NCBI GenBank assembly: GCA_031277945.1
Contig: JAITLK010000002.1
Location: forward strand, 62,001 to 126,000
Direction of reading: 5' to 3'
Source of the DNA: Microbacterium sp.
GTDB taxonomy: Bacteria; Actinomycetota; Actinomycetes; Actinomycetales; Microbacteriaceae
DNA: 64,000 nucleotides
Each line of letters begins with the position of its first letter. The first letter of the stretch is position 1. Of the stretch, positions 41,625 through 50,568 are shown in pieces. The notes under the pieces are model-generated. The model saw nothing but the letters and a program-made list of their open reading frames with translations, did not search any database and was not told where the DNA came from. The position numbers and the translations under genes are program-made.

Positions 41625-43067
41625 ATGACCACCACTGACACCGCCCGTCCGCGGACCCTGGCCGAGAAGGTCTGGGACAACCACCTCGTCGTCGAGGGAT
41701 CGGGTGACGAGCCGGACCTGATCTACATCGACCTGCACCTGGTGCACGAGGTGACGAGTCCGCAGGCGTTCGACGGCCTGCGTTCGGAGGGCCGCCCGCT
41801 GCGCCGGCTGGATCTCACGATCGCCACCGAGGACCACAACACACCGACGCTGGAGATCGACAAGCCGATCGCCGACCTCACCAGCCGCACGCAGATCGAG
41901 ACGCTGCGGCGCAACGCCGCGGAGTTCGGAGTTCGCATCCACTCGCTGGGTGATGCGGAGCAGGGCATCGTGCATGTCGTCGGTCCGCAGCTGGGCCTGA
42001 CGATGCCCGGCATCACGGTGGTATGCGGTGACTCGCACACCTCGACACACGGCGCATTCGGTGCCATGGCCTTCGGTATCGGCACCAGTGAGGTCGAGCA
42101 CGTCATGGCCACTCAGACGCTGCCGCTCAAGCCGTTCAAGACCATGGCGATCAACGTGGACGGCACGCTGAAGCCGGGGGTCACCGCCAAGGACATCATC
42201 CTCGCGGTGATCGCGAAGATCGGCACCGGCGGCGGCCAGGGCTACGTGCTGGAATATCGTGGCTCCGCGATCCGCTCCCTCTCCATGGAGGGACGCATGA
42301 CCATCTGCAACATGTCCATCGAGGCCGGTGCCCGAGCCGGCATGGTGGCGCCCGATGAGACGACGTTCGCGTACCTCGAAGGGCGTCCGCATGCCCCGAA
42401 GGGTCAGGACTGGGACGACGCCATCGCATACTGGCGCACTCTTCCCACGGACGAGGGCGCGACGTTCGACGCCGAGGTCTTCATCGACGCCGACGCCCTC
42501 GAGCCTTTCGTCACTTGGGGAACCAACCCCGGTCAGGGCGTATCGCTCTCCGATGTGGTGCCTTCGCCCGAGGATTACACGGATCCCAATGAGCGCGCCG
42601 CCGCCGAGCGCGCGCTGGAGTACATGGACCTGGCGCCGGGCACCAAGCTGAAGGACGTCCCCGTGGACGCCGTCTTCATGGGCTCCTGCACCAACAGCCG
42701 CATCGAGGATCTGCGGGCGTTCGCCTCCATCATCCAGGGGCAGAAGAAGGCGGACGGAGTCCGCGTCATGGTCGTCCCCGGATCTGCCCGCGTGCGTCTG
42801 GAAGCCGAGGCCGAGGGCATCGACAAAATCGTCACCGACTTCGGTGCGGAATGGCGGTTCGCCGGCTGCTCGATGTGCCTGGGCATGAATCCGGACCAGC
42901 TGGCACCGGGGGAGCGCTGTGCGTCGACCTCGAACCGCAACTTCGAGGGCCGTCAGGGCAAGGGCGGTCGCACCCACCTGGTGTCGCCGCTCGTCGCCGC
43001 TGCGACCGCGATCCGCGGCACGCTGTCCAGCCCGAGCGATCTGCAGACCGCAGGAGAGGTGGCCTGA
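41625..43067 (+). CDS. leuC: 3-isopropylmalate dehydratase large subunit
   Basis: Fe-S isomerase subunit (480 residues) that with LeuD converts 2-isopropylmalate to 3-isopropylmalate in leucine synthesis. The [4Fe-4S] cysteines lie in [10 protein letters not shown] and [10 protein letters not shown], and the aconitase-type [13 protein letters not shown] motif is present. ATG 41625 has GGAGAG six bases upstream. It is under the leader peptide and followed immediately by leuD. Confidence 0.98.
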   Translation: MTTTDTARPRTLAEKVWDNHLVVEGSGDEPDLIYIDLHLVHEVTSPQAFDGLRSEGRPLRRLDLTIATEDHNTPTLEIDKPIADLTSRTQIETLRRNAAEFGVRIHSLGDAEQGIVHVVGPQLGLTMPGITVVCGDSHTSTHGAFGAMAFGIGTSEVEHVMATQTLPLKPFKTMAINVDGTLKPGVTAKDIILAVIAKIGTGGGQGYVLEYRGSAIRSLSMEGRMTICNMSIEAGARAGMVAPDETTFAYLEGRPHAPKGQDWDDAIAYWRTLPTDEGATFDAEVFIDADALEPFVTWGTNPGQGVSLSDVVPSPEDYTDPNERAAAERALEYMDLAPGTKLKDVPVDAVFMGSCTNSRIEDLRAFASIIQGQKKADGVRVMVVPGSARVRLEAEAEGIDKIVTDFGAEWRFAGCSMCLGMNPDQLAPGERCASTSNRNFEGRQGKGGRTHLVSPLVAAATAIRGTLSSPSDLQTAGEVA

Positions 43068-43068
43068 C

Positions 43069-43680
43069 ATGGAGAAGTTCACGACCCACACCGGTATCGC
43101 CGCGCCCCTGAAGCGCTCGAACGTCGACACCGACCAGATCATCCCCGCGGTCTATCTGAAGCGCGTCACCAAGACCGGCTTCGAGGATGCGCTGTTCGCC
43201 GGCTGGCGCCAGGACCCCGAGTTCGTCCTCAACCAGCCCGCGTTCCAGGGTGCCTCGGTGCTCGTGGCCGGCCCGGATTTCGGCACGGGCTCCAGCCGCG
43301 AGCACGCCGTCTGGGCGCTGCGCGACTTCGGCTTCCGCGTGGTGCTCTCCCCGCGTTTCGCTGACATCTTCCGCGGCAACTCCGGCAAGCAAGGGCTGCT
43401 CACCGGAATCATCTCCGAGGCCGACCTGGAGCGCCTGTGGGCTGCGATCGATGCGGAGCCCGGCGTGTCCATCACCGTCGATCTGCCGGCGCGCACGGCG
43501 ACACTGGGCGAGCTCACGGTTCCGTTCCAGATCGACGACTACACTGGTTGGCGGCTCCTGGAGGGGCTGGACGACATCGGTCTGACCCTCCGGAACGAAG
43601 ACAAGATCGCCGCCTACGAGGCGCGTCGCGAATCCTGGAAGCCGCGCACCCTACCGGTGCAGACGTCCACTGCAGAGTAA
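43069..43680 (+). CDS. leuD: 3-isopropylmalate dehydratase small subunit
   Basis: Swivelling subunit of isopropylmalate isomerase, 203 residues. Conserved [11 protein letters not shown] and [17 protein letters not shown] substrate-binding segments are present. ATG 43069 starts one base after the leuC stop with AGGAGAGG nine bases upstream. Confidence 0.98.
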   Translation: MEKFTTHTGIAAPLKRSNVDTDQIIPAVYLKRVTKTGFEDALFAGWRQDPEFVLNQPAFQGASVLVAGPDFGTGSSREHAVWALRDFGFRVVLSPRFADIFRGNSGKQGLLTGIISEADLERLWAAIDAEPGVSITVDLPARTATLGELTVPFQIDDYTGWRLLEGLDDIGLTLRNEDKIAAYEARRESWKPRTLPVQTSTAE

Positions 43681-43689
43681 GGCCACCGC

Positions 43690-45060
43690 ATGAGCATCAC
43701 CCTGAACGACATCACCGGCACCGGCGGAATCGCACCAGGGGCGGGGGAGATCCTGTCCATCCGTGGCGGTCGTCCACTGTCCGGACGCGTGTCCGTGAAG
43801 GGCGCCAAGAACCTGGTGACCAAGGCCATGGTGGCGGCGCTGCTCGGCAACACCGCCAGCACGCTGCGCGACGTTCCCGACATCAGCGACGTCGCCGTGG
43901 TCCGCTCGCTGCTGGAGGTGCACGGTGTCCGCGTCGTCGAGGGCGATGAGCCGGGTTCGCTCCTGATGGACCCGCGCGACGTGGAGTCCGCGCACATGGA
44001 AGAGATCGACGCCTACGCCGGCTCCTCGCGCATTCCGATCCTCTTCTGCGGTCCGCTGCTGCACCGTCTGGGCGAGGCTTTCATCCCCGACCTGGGCGGG
44101 TGCCGTATCGGCGACCGCCCGATCGATTTCCACCTCGACGCGCTCCGCAAGTTCGGTGCGGTGGTGGAGAAGCTTCCCAGCGGCATCCGGCTGTCTGCGC
44201 CGAACGGTCTCCACGGTGCGAACATCCACCTGCCGTACCCGAGCGTGGGCGCCACCGAGCAGGTGCTGCTGACCGCGGTCCGCGCCGATGGCCAGACCGA
44301 GCTGAAGAACGCCGCCATCGAGCCGGAAATCATGGACCTGATCGCCGTGCTGCAGAAGATGGGCGCGATCATCTCCTACGAGCCGAACCGGGTCATCCTC
44401 ATCGAGGGAGTCTCGGAGCTCAAGGGCTACGACCACCGGGCGATCTTCGACCGCAACGAGGCCGCGAGCTGGGCTGCGGCCGCGCTCGCCACCGACGGTG
44501 AGATCTACGTCGAGGGCGCTCGCCAGCAGGAGATGCTGACCTTCCTCAACGTCGTGCGCCGCATGAACGGCGACTTCGACGTGCACGAGGACGGCATCGT
44601 CTTCCGCCGTGGCGCCGGCGCGATGCGCGGCGTGACTGTCGAGACCGACGTCCACCCCGGCTTCATGACCGATTGGCAGCAGCCGCTGATCGTGGCGCTC
44701 ACGCAGGCCGAGGGACAGTCGATCGTCCACGAGACCGTGTATGAGAACCGTTTCGGGTTCACCGACGCGCTCGTGAAGATGGGCGCCGACATCGTCGTGC
44801 ACCCGCACGGTCTGCAGAACGGCCCGCGTCGCGTGCCGCGTCGCCAGCTGGAGCAGGCCGCTGTCATCAACGGTCCGACCCACCTCACGGGTGCCGACAT
44901 CGTGGTGCCTGATCTTCGCGGCGGCTACAGCCACGTCATCGCGGCGCTCACCGCGACCGGCGAGTCGACCGTGCGCAACATCGGTATCATCCGCCGGGGA
45001 TACGAGAAGCTCCTGCCGAAGCTGTCCGGCCTCGGTGCGGACTTCGACGTCATCGGCTGA
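43690..45060 (+). CDS. murA: UDP-N-acetylglucosamine 1-carboxyvinyltransferase
   Basis: First committed step of peptidoglycan synthesis: transfers enolpyruvate from PEP to UDP-GlcNAc in the cytoplasm. The 456-residue protein carries the substrate lysine-asparagine in VSVKGAKN (Lys40, Asn41) and the catalytic cysteine in DLGGCRIGDRP (Cys138), so it should be fosfomycin-sensitive in principle. A 20-residue N-terminal extension precedes the fold. It starts nine bases after leuD, probably in one operon. Confidence 0.96.
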   Translation: MSITLNDITGTGGIAPGAGEILSIRGGRPLSGRVSVKGAKNLVTKAMVAALLGNTASTLRDVPDISDVAVVRSLLEVHGVRVVEGDEPGSLLMDPRDVESAHMEEIDAYAGSSRIPILFCGPLLHRLGEAFIPDLGGCRIGDRPIDFHLDALRKFGAVVEKLPSGIRLSAPNGLHGANIHLPYPSVGATEQVLLTAVRADGQTELKNAAIEPEIMDLIAVLQKMGAIISYEPNRVILIEGVSELKGYDHRAIFDRNEAASWAAAALATDGEIYVEGARQQEMLTFLNVVRRMNGDFDVHEDGIVFRRGAGAMRGVTVETDVHPGFMTDWQQPLIVALTQAEGQSIVHETVYENRFGFTDALVKMGADIVVHPHGLQNGPRRVPRRQLEQAAVINGPTHLTGADIVVPDLRGGYSHVIAALTATGESTVRNIGIIRRGYEKLLPKLSGLGADFDVIG

Positions 45061-45064
45061 TCGC

Positions 45065-45814
45065 GTGCGCGCCACTGCGGAGAAGTCGCGTCCCAGCTGG
45101 TTCTGGCCGCTGGGGGCGATCGTCGTCCCGTTCATGAGTCTGCTCGCGAAGATCCGCTTCGTGCACCCGGAGAAGCTGCCCCGCGAGGGCGCCTACGTCA
45201 TGGTCGCCAACCACTACTCCGAGATCGATCCGCTGATCGTCGCGGTGGGGGTCTGGCGCCTGGGGCGCGCACCGCGCTTCATGGCGAAGGAATCCCTCTT
45301 CCGGGTTCCCGTGCTCGGCTCGGCTCTGCGCGCGACGGGAATGGTGCCGGTGGCGCGTCGATCGACCTCCGCCTCCGCGAAGGAGACCCTCAAGGCCTCC
45401 AACGACATCGTGGAGCACGGCCGCGGGGTCATCGTGTACCCGGAAGGCACTCTGACCCGCGACCCCGACCTCTGGCCGATGCGCGGAAAGACCGGCGCGG
45501 TCCGTCTCGCCCTCGAAGCCGGGCTTCCCGTGATCCCCGCCGTGCAGTGGGGCGCGCAGGAGATCATGCCGCGTTACGGCAAGCTGCGGCTGTTCCCGTG
45601 GCGCAAGCCCGTCACCATGGCTTTCGGTGATCCCATCGACCTCAGCGCGTACGCCGGGCGCGAGCACTCGCAGGCCGCGCTCACCGAGGCCACCGCCCTG
45701 GTGATGAACCGGCTGGCCGACATGCTCGGTGAGCTGCGTGGTGAGCAGCCTCCTGCCGAGCGCTGGAACCCCGCACAGCACGACCAGAAGGAGACCGGCC
45801 GCTATGACGCCTAG
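45065..45814 (+). CDS. plsC: 1-acylglycerol-3-phosphate O-acyltransferase
   Basis: Membrane-associated acyltransferase of 249 residues for phosphatidate synthesis. The catalytic NHYSEID (Asn49-Asp55, NHx4D form) and the glycerol-phosphate motif YPEGTLTRD are present, with a hydrophobic N-terminal segment. GTG 45065 lies four bases after the murA stop. The downstream gpsA makes its precursor sn-glycerol-3-phosphate, so lipid genes are grouped here. Confidence 0.93.
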   Translation: MRATAEKSRPSWFWPLGAIVVPFMSLLAKIRFVHPEKLPREGAYVMVANHYSEIDPLIVAVGVWRLGRAPRFMAKESLFRVPVLGSALRATGMVPVARRSTSASAKETLKASNDIVEHGRGVIVYPEGTLTRDPDLWPMRGKTGAVRLALEAGLPVIPAVQWGAQEIMPRYGKLRLFPWRKPVTMAFGDPIDLSAYAGREHSQAALTEATALVMNRLADMLGELRGEQPPAERWNPAQHDQKETGRYDA

Positions 45815-46934
45815 ACCCTCCGCACGCGCATCTCGCGTGGCAGTGGTCGGCGCGGGCAGCTGGGGCACGACCTTCGGCAAGGTTCTCGCCGATGCGGGTT
45901 CGGATGTGGTGATGTGGGCGCGCCGACCCGAGCAGGCCGAGGAGATCTCCCGCGCCAAGCGCAACAGCAAGTACCTGCCGGGCATCAACCTGCCGCGCTC
46001 CATGACCGCCAGCTCGGAGCTGTCCACCGCTGTCGAAGGCGCACAGGCCGTCTTCCTCTCGGTTCCCAGTCAGTCGGCACGTCAGAACCTCAAGGCTCTG
46101 CGCCCGCTGATCGCAAGCCTCGATATCCCGATCGTCAGCCTCATGAAGGGTGTCGAGAAGCAGTCCGGCATGCGCATGAGTCAGGTCATCGCACAGGAGC
46201 TGCAGTGCGATCCGGATCGCATCGCCGTCGCGAGCGGTCCGAACCTCGCGCTGGAGATCGCGCGTGAGCAGCCGACGGCAGCCGTGGTGGCATCCTCCTC
46301 CCTGGAGACGGCGGAGGCGGTGGCCCGCCTGGCGTCCAACCGGTACTTCCGGACCTTCACGAACACCGACGTCATCGGCACGGAATTCGGCGGCGTGCTG
46401 AAGAACCTGATCGCCGTCGCCATCGGGATCGTCGACGGCGTGGGCTATGGCGAGAACACGAAAGCGTCGATCATTACGCGCGGGCTCGTCGAGATGACGG
46501 ATTTCGCGGTGGCGTACGGCGCACAGGCCGGTACGTTGCAGGGCCTGGCAGGGCTCGGCGATCTCATCGCCACCTGCCAGTCGCCGCTGAGCCGCAACAA
46601 CACGGCCGGACGCCTGCTCGGGCAGGGGTACGGCTTCCAGGATGTCGTCACGCAGATGCAGCAGACCGCCGAGGGGCTCGCCTCCGTCGGCCCGGTGCTG
46701 CAGCTGGCGGCCGAGGTCGGCGTGGAGATGCCGATCGTGCAACAGGTCAAGATGGTGCTGGACGGCACGATGCACCCCCGGGACATCGCCCCCCACCTGA
46801 CCACCGACGACGACACCCCGCAGGGGGAGAGGACGGACAATGGGCAAGCAGCGGGTGGTGGTGCTCTTCGGCGGGCGCTCCAGCGAGCATTCGATCAGTT
46901 CCGCCACGGCGGGCGGGGTTCTGCACGCGATTGA
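45804..46934 (+). CDS. gpsA: NAD(P)-dependent glycerol-3-phosphate dehydrogenase
   Basis: Reduces dihydroxyacetone phosphate to sn-glycerol-3-phosphate for phospholipids. The Rossmann motif GAGSWGTTFG lies at 16-25, and the catalytic lysine in GVLKNLIAVAIG. ATG 45804 overlaps the plsC end by 11 bases. The family fold ends near residue 345, but the frame continues about 31 more residues (376 in all), overlapping the ddl gene by 95 bases out of frame; the tail (GALRRALQRAFDQFRHGGRG) is unlike the family and may be an ornamental extension. Confidence 0.95.
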   Translation: MTPRPSARASRVAVVGAGSWGTTFGKVLADAGSDVVMWARRPEQAEEISRAKRNSKYLPGINLPRSMTASSELSTAVEGAQAVFLSVPSQSARQNLKALRPLIASLDIPIVSLMKGVEKQSGMRMSQVIAQELQCDPDRIAVASGPNLALEIAREQPTAAVVASSSLETAEAVARLASNRYFRTFTNTDVIGTEFGGVLKNLIAVAIGIVDGVGYGENTKASIITRGLVEMTDFAVAYGAQAGTLQGLAGLGDLIATCQSPLSRNNTAGRLLGQGYGFQDVVTQMQQTAEGLASVGPVLQLAAEVGVEMPIVQQVKMVLDGTMHPRDIAPHLTTDDDTPQGERTDNGQAAGGGALRRALQRAFDQFRHGGRGSARD

Positions 46935-47925
46935 TCGCGACCGGTTCGATGTGATTCCGGTGGGGATCACGCGTGACGGAGCGTTCGTTCTGGAGGAGGA
47001 TCGTCCGGAGAAGTTCGCGATGGTCGCGGACGCGATGCCCGAGGTACGCGACAACGGCACACGCGTGCTGTGGCCCGAGGCCGGTGGCGAGCGCGTGCTG
47101 CACGTCCGCCAGGCCGACGGATCGGTGTCGGAGCCGATGCCGATCGATGTCGTCCTGCCGATCCTGCATGGACCGCATGGCGAGGACGGCACCATGCAGG
47201 GCTTCCTCGACATCCTCGGTCTGCCGTACGCGGGCTGTGGCGTGCTCGATTCGGCTGTCTGCATGGACAAGCACTTCATGAAGGTCGTGTTGCGGGCGGC
47301 GGGCATCCCGGTCTCGCCGGGCTTCACCGTCACCTCCGCCGACTGGGCCTCCTCGCCCGAGCACGTCCGCACGTCGGCTGCTCAGTACCCGCTGCCGTGG
47401 TTCGTCAAGCCTGCACGCGCGGGCTCCAGCGTGGGCGTCTCCAAGGTGCACACGGCCGACGAGCTGGACGCCGCGCTTCGGGTGGCGTTCGACGAGGACG
47501 ACAAGGTGCTCATCGAGCAGGGCATGGCCGGGCGTGAGATCGAGGTCGCCGTGCTGAAGGGGATGCCCGGCGAGCCGTCGCGCGCCTCCCTTCCGGGGGA
47601 GATCGTCCTCACCCGCGACTTCTATGACTTCGAGGGCAAGTACCTCGGAGGCGAGGGCGTGGATCTGGTCTGCCCGGCGGAGCTGGACGACGCGACCATC
47701 ATTCAGCTGCGCGAACTGGCTGTTCGCGCCTTCGACGCGGTTGATGGGCAGGGCCTTGCGCGGGTCGACTTCTTCGTGACCACCGACGGCCCGATCGTGA
47801 ACGAGCTCAACACGATGCCCGGCTTCACCCCGATCTCGATGTTCCCTCAGTGCTGGATCGCCACGGGCCTCAGCTACACCGACCTGCTCACCTACCTGGT
47901 CGACAACGCACTCGCTCGCGCCTGA
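46840..47925 (+). CDS. ddl: D-alanine--D-alanine ligase
   Basis: ATP-grasp enzyme of 361 residues making the D-Ala-D-Ala dipeptide for peptidoglycan. VVVLFGGRSSEHSISSAT opens the N-domain, HGPHGEDGTMQG binds ATP/D-Ala, and VNELNTMPGFTPISMFP closes the active site. GGAGAGGA (46825-46832) lies seven bases before the ATG, inside gpsA. It is the last gene of the leuC-ddl run and is followed by a palindrome and a terminator. Confidence 0.96.
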   Translation: MGKQRVVVLFGGRSSEHSISSATAGGVLHAIDRDRFDVIPVGITRDGAFVLEEDRPEKFAMVADAMPEVRDNGTRVLWPEAGGERVLHVRQADGSVSEPMPIDVVLPILHGPHGEDGTMQGFLDILGLPYAGCGVLDSAVCMDKHFMKVVLRAAGIPVSPGFTVTSADWASSPEHVRTSAAQYPLPWFVKPARAGSSVGVSKVHTADELDAALRVAFDEDDKVLIEQGMAGREIEVAVLKGMPGEPSRASLPGEIVLTRDFYDFEGKYLGGEGVDLVCPAELDDATIIQLRELAVRAFDAVDGQGLARVDFFVTTDGPIVNELNTMPGFTPISMFPQCWIATGLSYTDLLTYLVDNALARA

Positions 47926-47944
47926 GCCTGCCGACGTCGGCGCC

Positions 47945-47968
47945 TGCTGTCGCAGATCTGCGACAGCA
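47945..47968. repeat. perfect 24-base palindrome after ddl
   Basis: The half TGCTGTCGCAGA (47945-47956) is followed at once by its exact complement (47957-47968). It lies 20 bases after the ddl stop and 6 bases before a separate terminator. It could be a protein-binding operator or the first stem of a tandem terminator with GATC as the loop. Confidence 0.6.
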
Positions 47969-47973
47969 CTGCG

Positions 47974-48004
47974 ACGGCCCCGCCACCATGTGTGGCGGGG
48001 CCGT
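47974..48004 (+). terminator. terminator of the ddl operon
   Basis: A 13-bp perfect stem (ACGGCCCCGCCAC at 47974-47986, complement at 47992-48004), a five-base loop and TTTCT after it. The -10 box of the next gene starts four bases later. Confidence 0.82.
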
Positions 48005-48007
48005 TTC

Positions 48008-48013
48008 TAGTCT
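48008..48013 (+). promoter_or_regulatory. -10 box TAGTCT, leaderless start at 48020
   Basis: TAGTCT is followed by exactly six bases and ATG 48020. This choice rejects GTG 48014, which would lie inside the promoter. Confidence 0.6.
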
Positions 48014-48019
48014 GTGGGT

Positions 48020-48298
48020 ATGAACCAGCCGATGACCCAGATCCGCCCCGTTCCCGCTGCCGCGCCGGCACCCGTGAACTCGCTGGCGGTGGTCGCCTTC
48101 GTCCTCTCGCTGCTCGGTTTCTCGCTCATCCCGGTCATCCTCGGGCACATCGCGCTCGGACAGATCCGTCGGCGCGGTGAGAGCGGCGCGGCCTTCGCCG
48201 TGATCGGCCTCGTGCTCGGATATCTCGAGCTCATCGCGATCGTCATCCTGCTGGTTGTGCTGGCCGGCGGCATCCTGTTCGCCGTGACGTCGGCGTGA
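48020..48298 (+). CDS. DUF4190-like small membrane protein
   Basis: The 92-residue protein has a Pro/Ala-rich N-terminus and two helices: NSLAVVAFVLSLLGFSLIPVILGHIALGQIRRRGE with the DUF4190 pattern, then GLVLGYLELIAIVILLVVLAGG. The family is found in many actinobacterial envelopes with no known activity. Start fixed by the leaderless signal. Its stop overlaps a GTG that could start the lipoprotein gene. Confidence 0.78.
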   Translation: MNQPMTQIRPVPAAAPAPVNSLAVVAFVLSLLGFSLIPVILGHIALGQIRRRGESGAAFAVIGLVLGYLELIAIVILLVVLAGGILFAVTSA

Positions 48299-48323
48299 GC
48301 CGGGTGGCAGTCGCCGAGTCGGA

Positions 48324-48329
48324 TACGGT
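48324..48329 (+). promoter_or_regulatory. -10 box TACGGT before the DUF3060 lipoprotein
   Basis: TACGGT is seven bases before ATG 48337, one base more than the usual six, so a leaderless or nearly leaderless start is likely. Confidence 0.45.
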
Positions 48330-48336
48330 GAAGGAC

Positions 48337-48915
48337 ATGAGCGCGTTTCGGGGGAGGGCACTGCTGACGGCCACGGGAGTGGTGGTGATGCTGCTGGCCA
48401 GCGGCTGCAGTGCGTCGATTGCGCCCGATCCGAACGCCGCACCCGCGGAGAGCTCGATCGCAACGGAGGGCAACGCGCCGGCGGCGACCGGCGACGAGGG
48501 GCCGGAACAGCATGGAGCCGCGCCGGAGTCCGCTGCCACCGAGAAGGAGACGACCACGTCGGGTACCGGCTCGGTCACGGCCGAGGAACACCGCGCCGCG
48601 CTGGCGAAGACGGTGGACCAGCAGCTCACGTGCGGCGGCGGGAACCTGGAGATCACGGAGTTCGCGGTCCGGGTCGAGGTCACGGATGACTGTGACACCA
48701 TCGTTGTGACCGGCAGCTCGGTGATGGTGCTCGCGCAGAACGTGAAGACCCTCGTCGTGGACGCCTTCTCGACGGATGCTCTCGTCGCGTCGGCAGACGC
48801 CATCCGTGTGACCAGCAACGGCAGCTCCACCACGGTTCGCTGGGAGAGCGGTGCGCCGTCCATCGAGGACACCGGATTCGCCTCCGACCTCCGCCTCAGC
48901 GAGTTCGCTCGATGA
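48337..48915 (+). CDS. DUF3060-like lipoprotein
   Basis: Lipid-anchored protein of 192 residues. The signal peptide ends in LASGC (Cys24), a disordered Pro/Ala/Glu/Thr linker runs to about 95, and the rest is a repetitive beta-strand domain (LTCGGGNLEITEFAVRVEVTDDCDTIVVTGSS, then VKTLVVDAF and VRWES) like DUF3060, a small beta-helix family. ATG 48337 yields a clean signal peptide; GTG 48295 would start at the upstream stop (GTGA). It precedes the two-component genes and could be a surface partner. Confidence 0.75.
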   Translation: MSAFRGRALLTATGVVVMLLASGCSASIAPDPNAAPAESSIATEGNAPAATGDEGPEQHGAAPESAATEKETTTSGTGSVTAEEHRAALAKTVDQQLTCGGGNLEITEFAVRVEVTDDCDTIVVTGSSVMVLAQNVKTLVVDAFSTDALVASADAIRVTSNGSSTTVRWESGAPSIEDTGFASDLRLSEFAR

Positions 48916-48961
48916 CCGGGCACCGCAACCCGCGGCAGCTTGGCCGCGAGGAGGAAACGCG

Positions 48962-49672
48962 ATGACGGAACCCACGGTCCTGTTCGTGGACGACGAAGAG
49001 CCCATCCGGGCCACGCTCGCACCGTACCTGGAGCGCAGCGGGTTCCGGGTACGTACCGCCGCCGACGGTGAGGAGGCGCTGGCAGCGCTGGCGGCGGAGC
49101 GCACCGACATCATCGTGAGCGACGTGATCATGCCGCGACGTGACGGCCGCTCCCTGCTGCGTGAACTGCGGGGGCGCGAGGACTGGACGCCGTTCATCCT
49201 CCTGACGCGTGTCGACCAGGCCTTCGAGCGGTCCGCCGCTCTGGACGAGGGGGCCGACGACTACCTCGGCAAGCCCTTCGATCCGCCCGAGCTGGTCAGC
49301 CGGATCCGTGCCGTGCTGCGCAGGGCGCGCCCCGGGGAGCGTTCGCTCGCCTCGGCCCAGGTGCTGCGTGCCGGGGAGCTGGAGTTCGACCGCACCGCGC
49401 GTCGTGTGCGCCTGCGGGGCCGCGACGTCGACCTCACGCCGCGCGCCACCACGCTGTTGGAGTATCTGATGAGCCATCCGGACGAGCTGCACACGAGGGA
49501 TCGCCTGCTCGCGACGCTGTGGGGATACGAGTTCGCGGTGACCACACGGGCCATCGACCATCGCATCGCGGAGATCCGTCGCGTTCTGGGCGACGATCCG
49601 CAGGAGCCGCGCTACATCGAGACGGTTCAGGCATCGGGATACCGGTTCGTGGGGGCGGTGAGCGGCTCATGA
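48962..49672 (+). CDS. OmpR-family response regulator
   Basis: DNA-binding response regulator of 236 residues. The receiver domain has Asp10/Asp11, the phosphorylation site Asp54 (IIVSDVIMP), Thr in LLTRVD and the lysine in LGKPF. A winged-helix OmpR domain follows (about 135-232) with RARRVRLRGRDVDLTPRATTLLEYL-type features. GAGGAAA precedes the ATG by about six bases. The histidine kinase follows with ATGA overlap. Confidence 0.93.
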   Translation: MTEPTVLFVDDEEPIRATLAPYLERSGFRVRTAADGEEALAALAAERTDIIVSDVIMPRRDGRSLLRELRGREDWTPFILLTRVDQAFERSAALDEGADDYLGKPFDPPELVSRIRAVLRRARPGERSLASAQVLRAGELEFDRTARRVRLRGRDVDLTPRATTLLEYLMSHPDELHTRDRLLATLWGYEFAVTTRAIDHRIAEIRRVLGDDPQEPRYIETVQASGYRFVGAVSGS

Positions 49673-50559
49673 CCGAGCGGCCGTCACGCGCACGCCTGTG
49701 GTGGGCGCTGCTTCCCCTCGGGATCGGGATCATCGTCGCACTGGTGCTCATCGCGACCCGCGCGAATGCGATCCTCGTGCTGTCGCTGCCGTTTGCGACG
49801 CTCGCCGTTGCGCTGTCGGCGGTGGCGTCGATCACATGGGCAGCAGTGGTGCTGGTGCGCGGCGCGCGGAAGGCGATCGCGGCACGGGCGGTCTCCGAGG
49901 CCGAAGCCGCGTCGAGAGCGGAACGAGCACGATTTCTCCGTCGCCTCGATCACGAGGTGAAGAACCCCGTCACGGCGATCCGCACCGGACTCGCCACCGG
50001 GGATGCGGCGGCTCTCACCGTCGCTCGCGTGCAGTCGGAACGCCTCAGTTCCCTCGTCGCCGACCTGGCGAAGCTCGCCGAGCTGGAGACCCGTCCGCTG
50101 GAGCGCGAGAGCGTGGACCTGGAAGCGCTGGCGCGCGATGCGGTAGAGGCCGTCGCGGGACGGTATCCGCACCGAAGCTATCGTGTCGAGTTCGCCCGGG
50201 TACCCTGGCCGGTTCCTGCGGTGTCGGGAGACCCCGACCTGCTGGCGGTCGCGGTCTACAACCTCGTCGGCAATGCCGCAAAGTACTCCGATCCCGGCGC
50301 CACGGTCGAGGTGCGCGGCACCGAGCATGACGGGATCGTCACCGTGGAGGTGGCTGACACCGGGTGGGGCATCCCCGCCGAGGAGATCGATGGCGTCTGG
50401 GACGACCTGGCGCGCGGGTCCAATGCCCGGGCCGTGGAGGGAACCGGTCTCGGGCTCGCCGTGGTGCGGGTGATCGCGCGACGGCACGGCGGCGACGTGT
50501 CCTTGCGATCCCAGCAGGGTCAGGGGACCCGGGTGGTGTTCACCGTCCCGGTGCGGTGA
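49669..50559 (+). CDS. two-component sensor histidine kinase
   Basis: Membrane sensor kinase of 296 residues with two N-terminal helices (about 11-30 and 37-62) and almost no loop between them, so it probably senses the membrane or an interacting protein. The H-box is FLRRLDHEVKNPVTAIR; the ATPase has N-box NLVGNAAKYSD, G1 DTGWGIP and G2 GTGLGLAV. ATG overlaps the regulator stop (ATGA). The neighbouring DUF4190 and DUF3060 proteins may supply the signal. Confidence 0.92.
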   Translation: MTERPSRARLWWALLPLGIGIIVALVLIATRANAILVLSLPFATLAVALSAVASITWAAVVLVRGARKAIAARAVSEAEAASRAERARFLRRLDHEVKNPVTAIRTGLATGDAAALTVARVQSERLSSLVADLAKLAELETRPLERESVDLEALARDAVEAVAGRYPHRSYRVEFARVPWPVPAVSGDPDLLAVAVYNLVGNAAKYSDPGATVEVRGTEHDGIVTVEVADTGWGIPAEEIDGVWDDLARGSNARAVEGTGLGLAVVRVIARRHGGDVSLRSQQGQGTRVVFTVPVR

Positions 50560-50568
50560 TCCCGCCGC

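Noticed and set aside
41411..41638. 75-codon frame covering the leu leader region
   Set aside because: It is in another frame from the leader peptide, spans the promoter and overlaps the leuC start; no support.
41394..43142. 582-codon frame on the minus strand
   Set aside because: Antisense to leuC and its leader region; no protein features.
43651..45135. 494-codon frame on the minus strand
   Set aside because: Antisense to murA, which carries all catalytic motifs.
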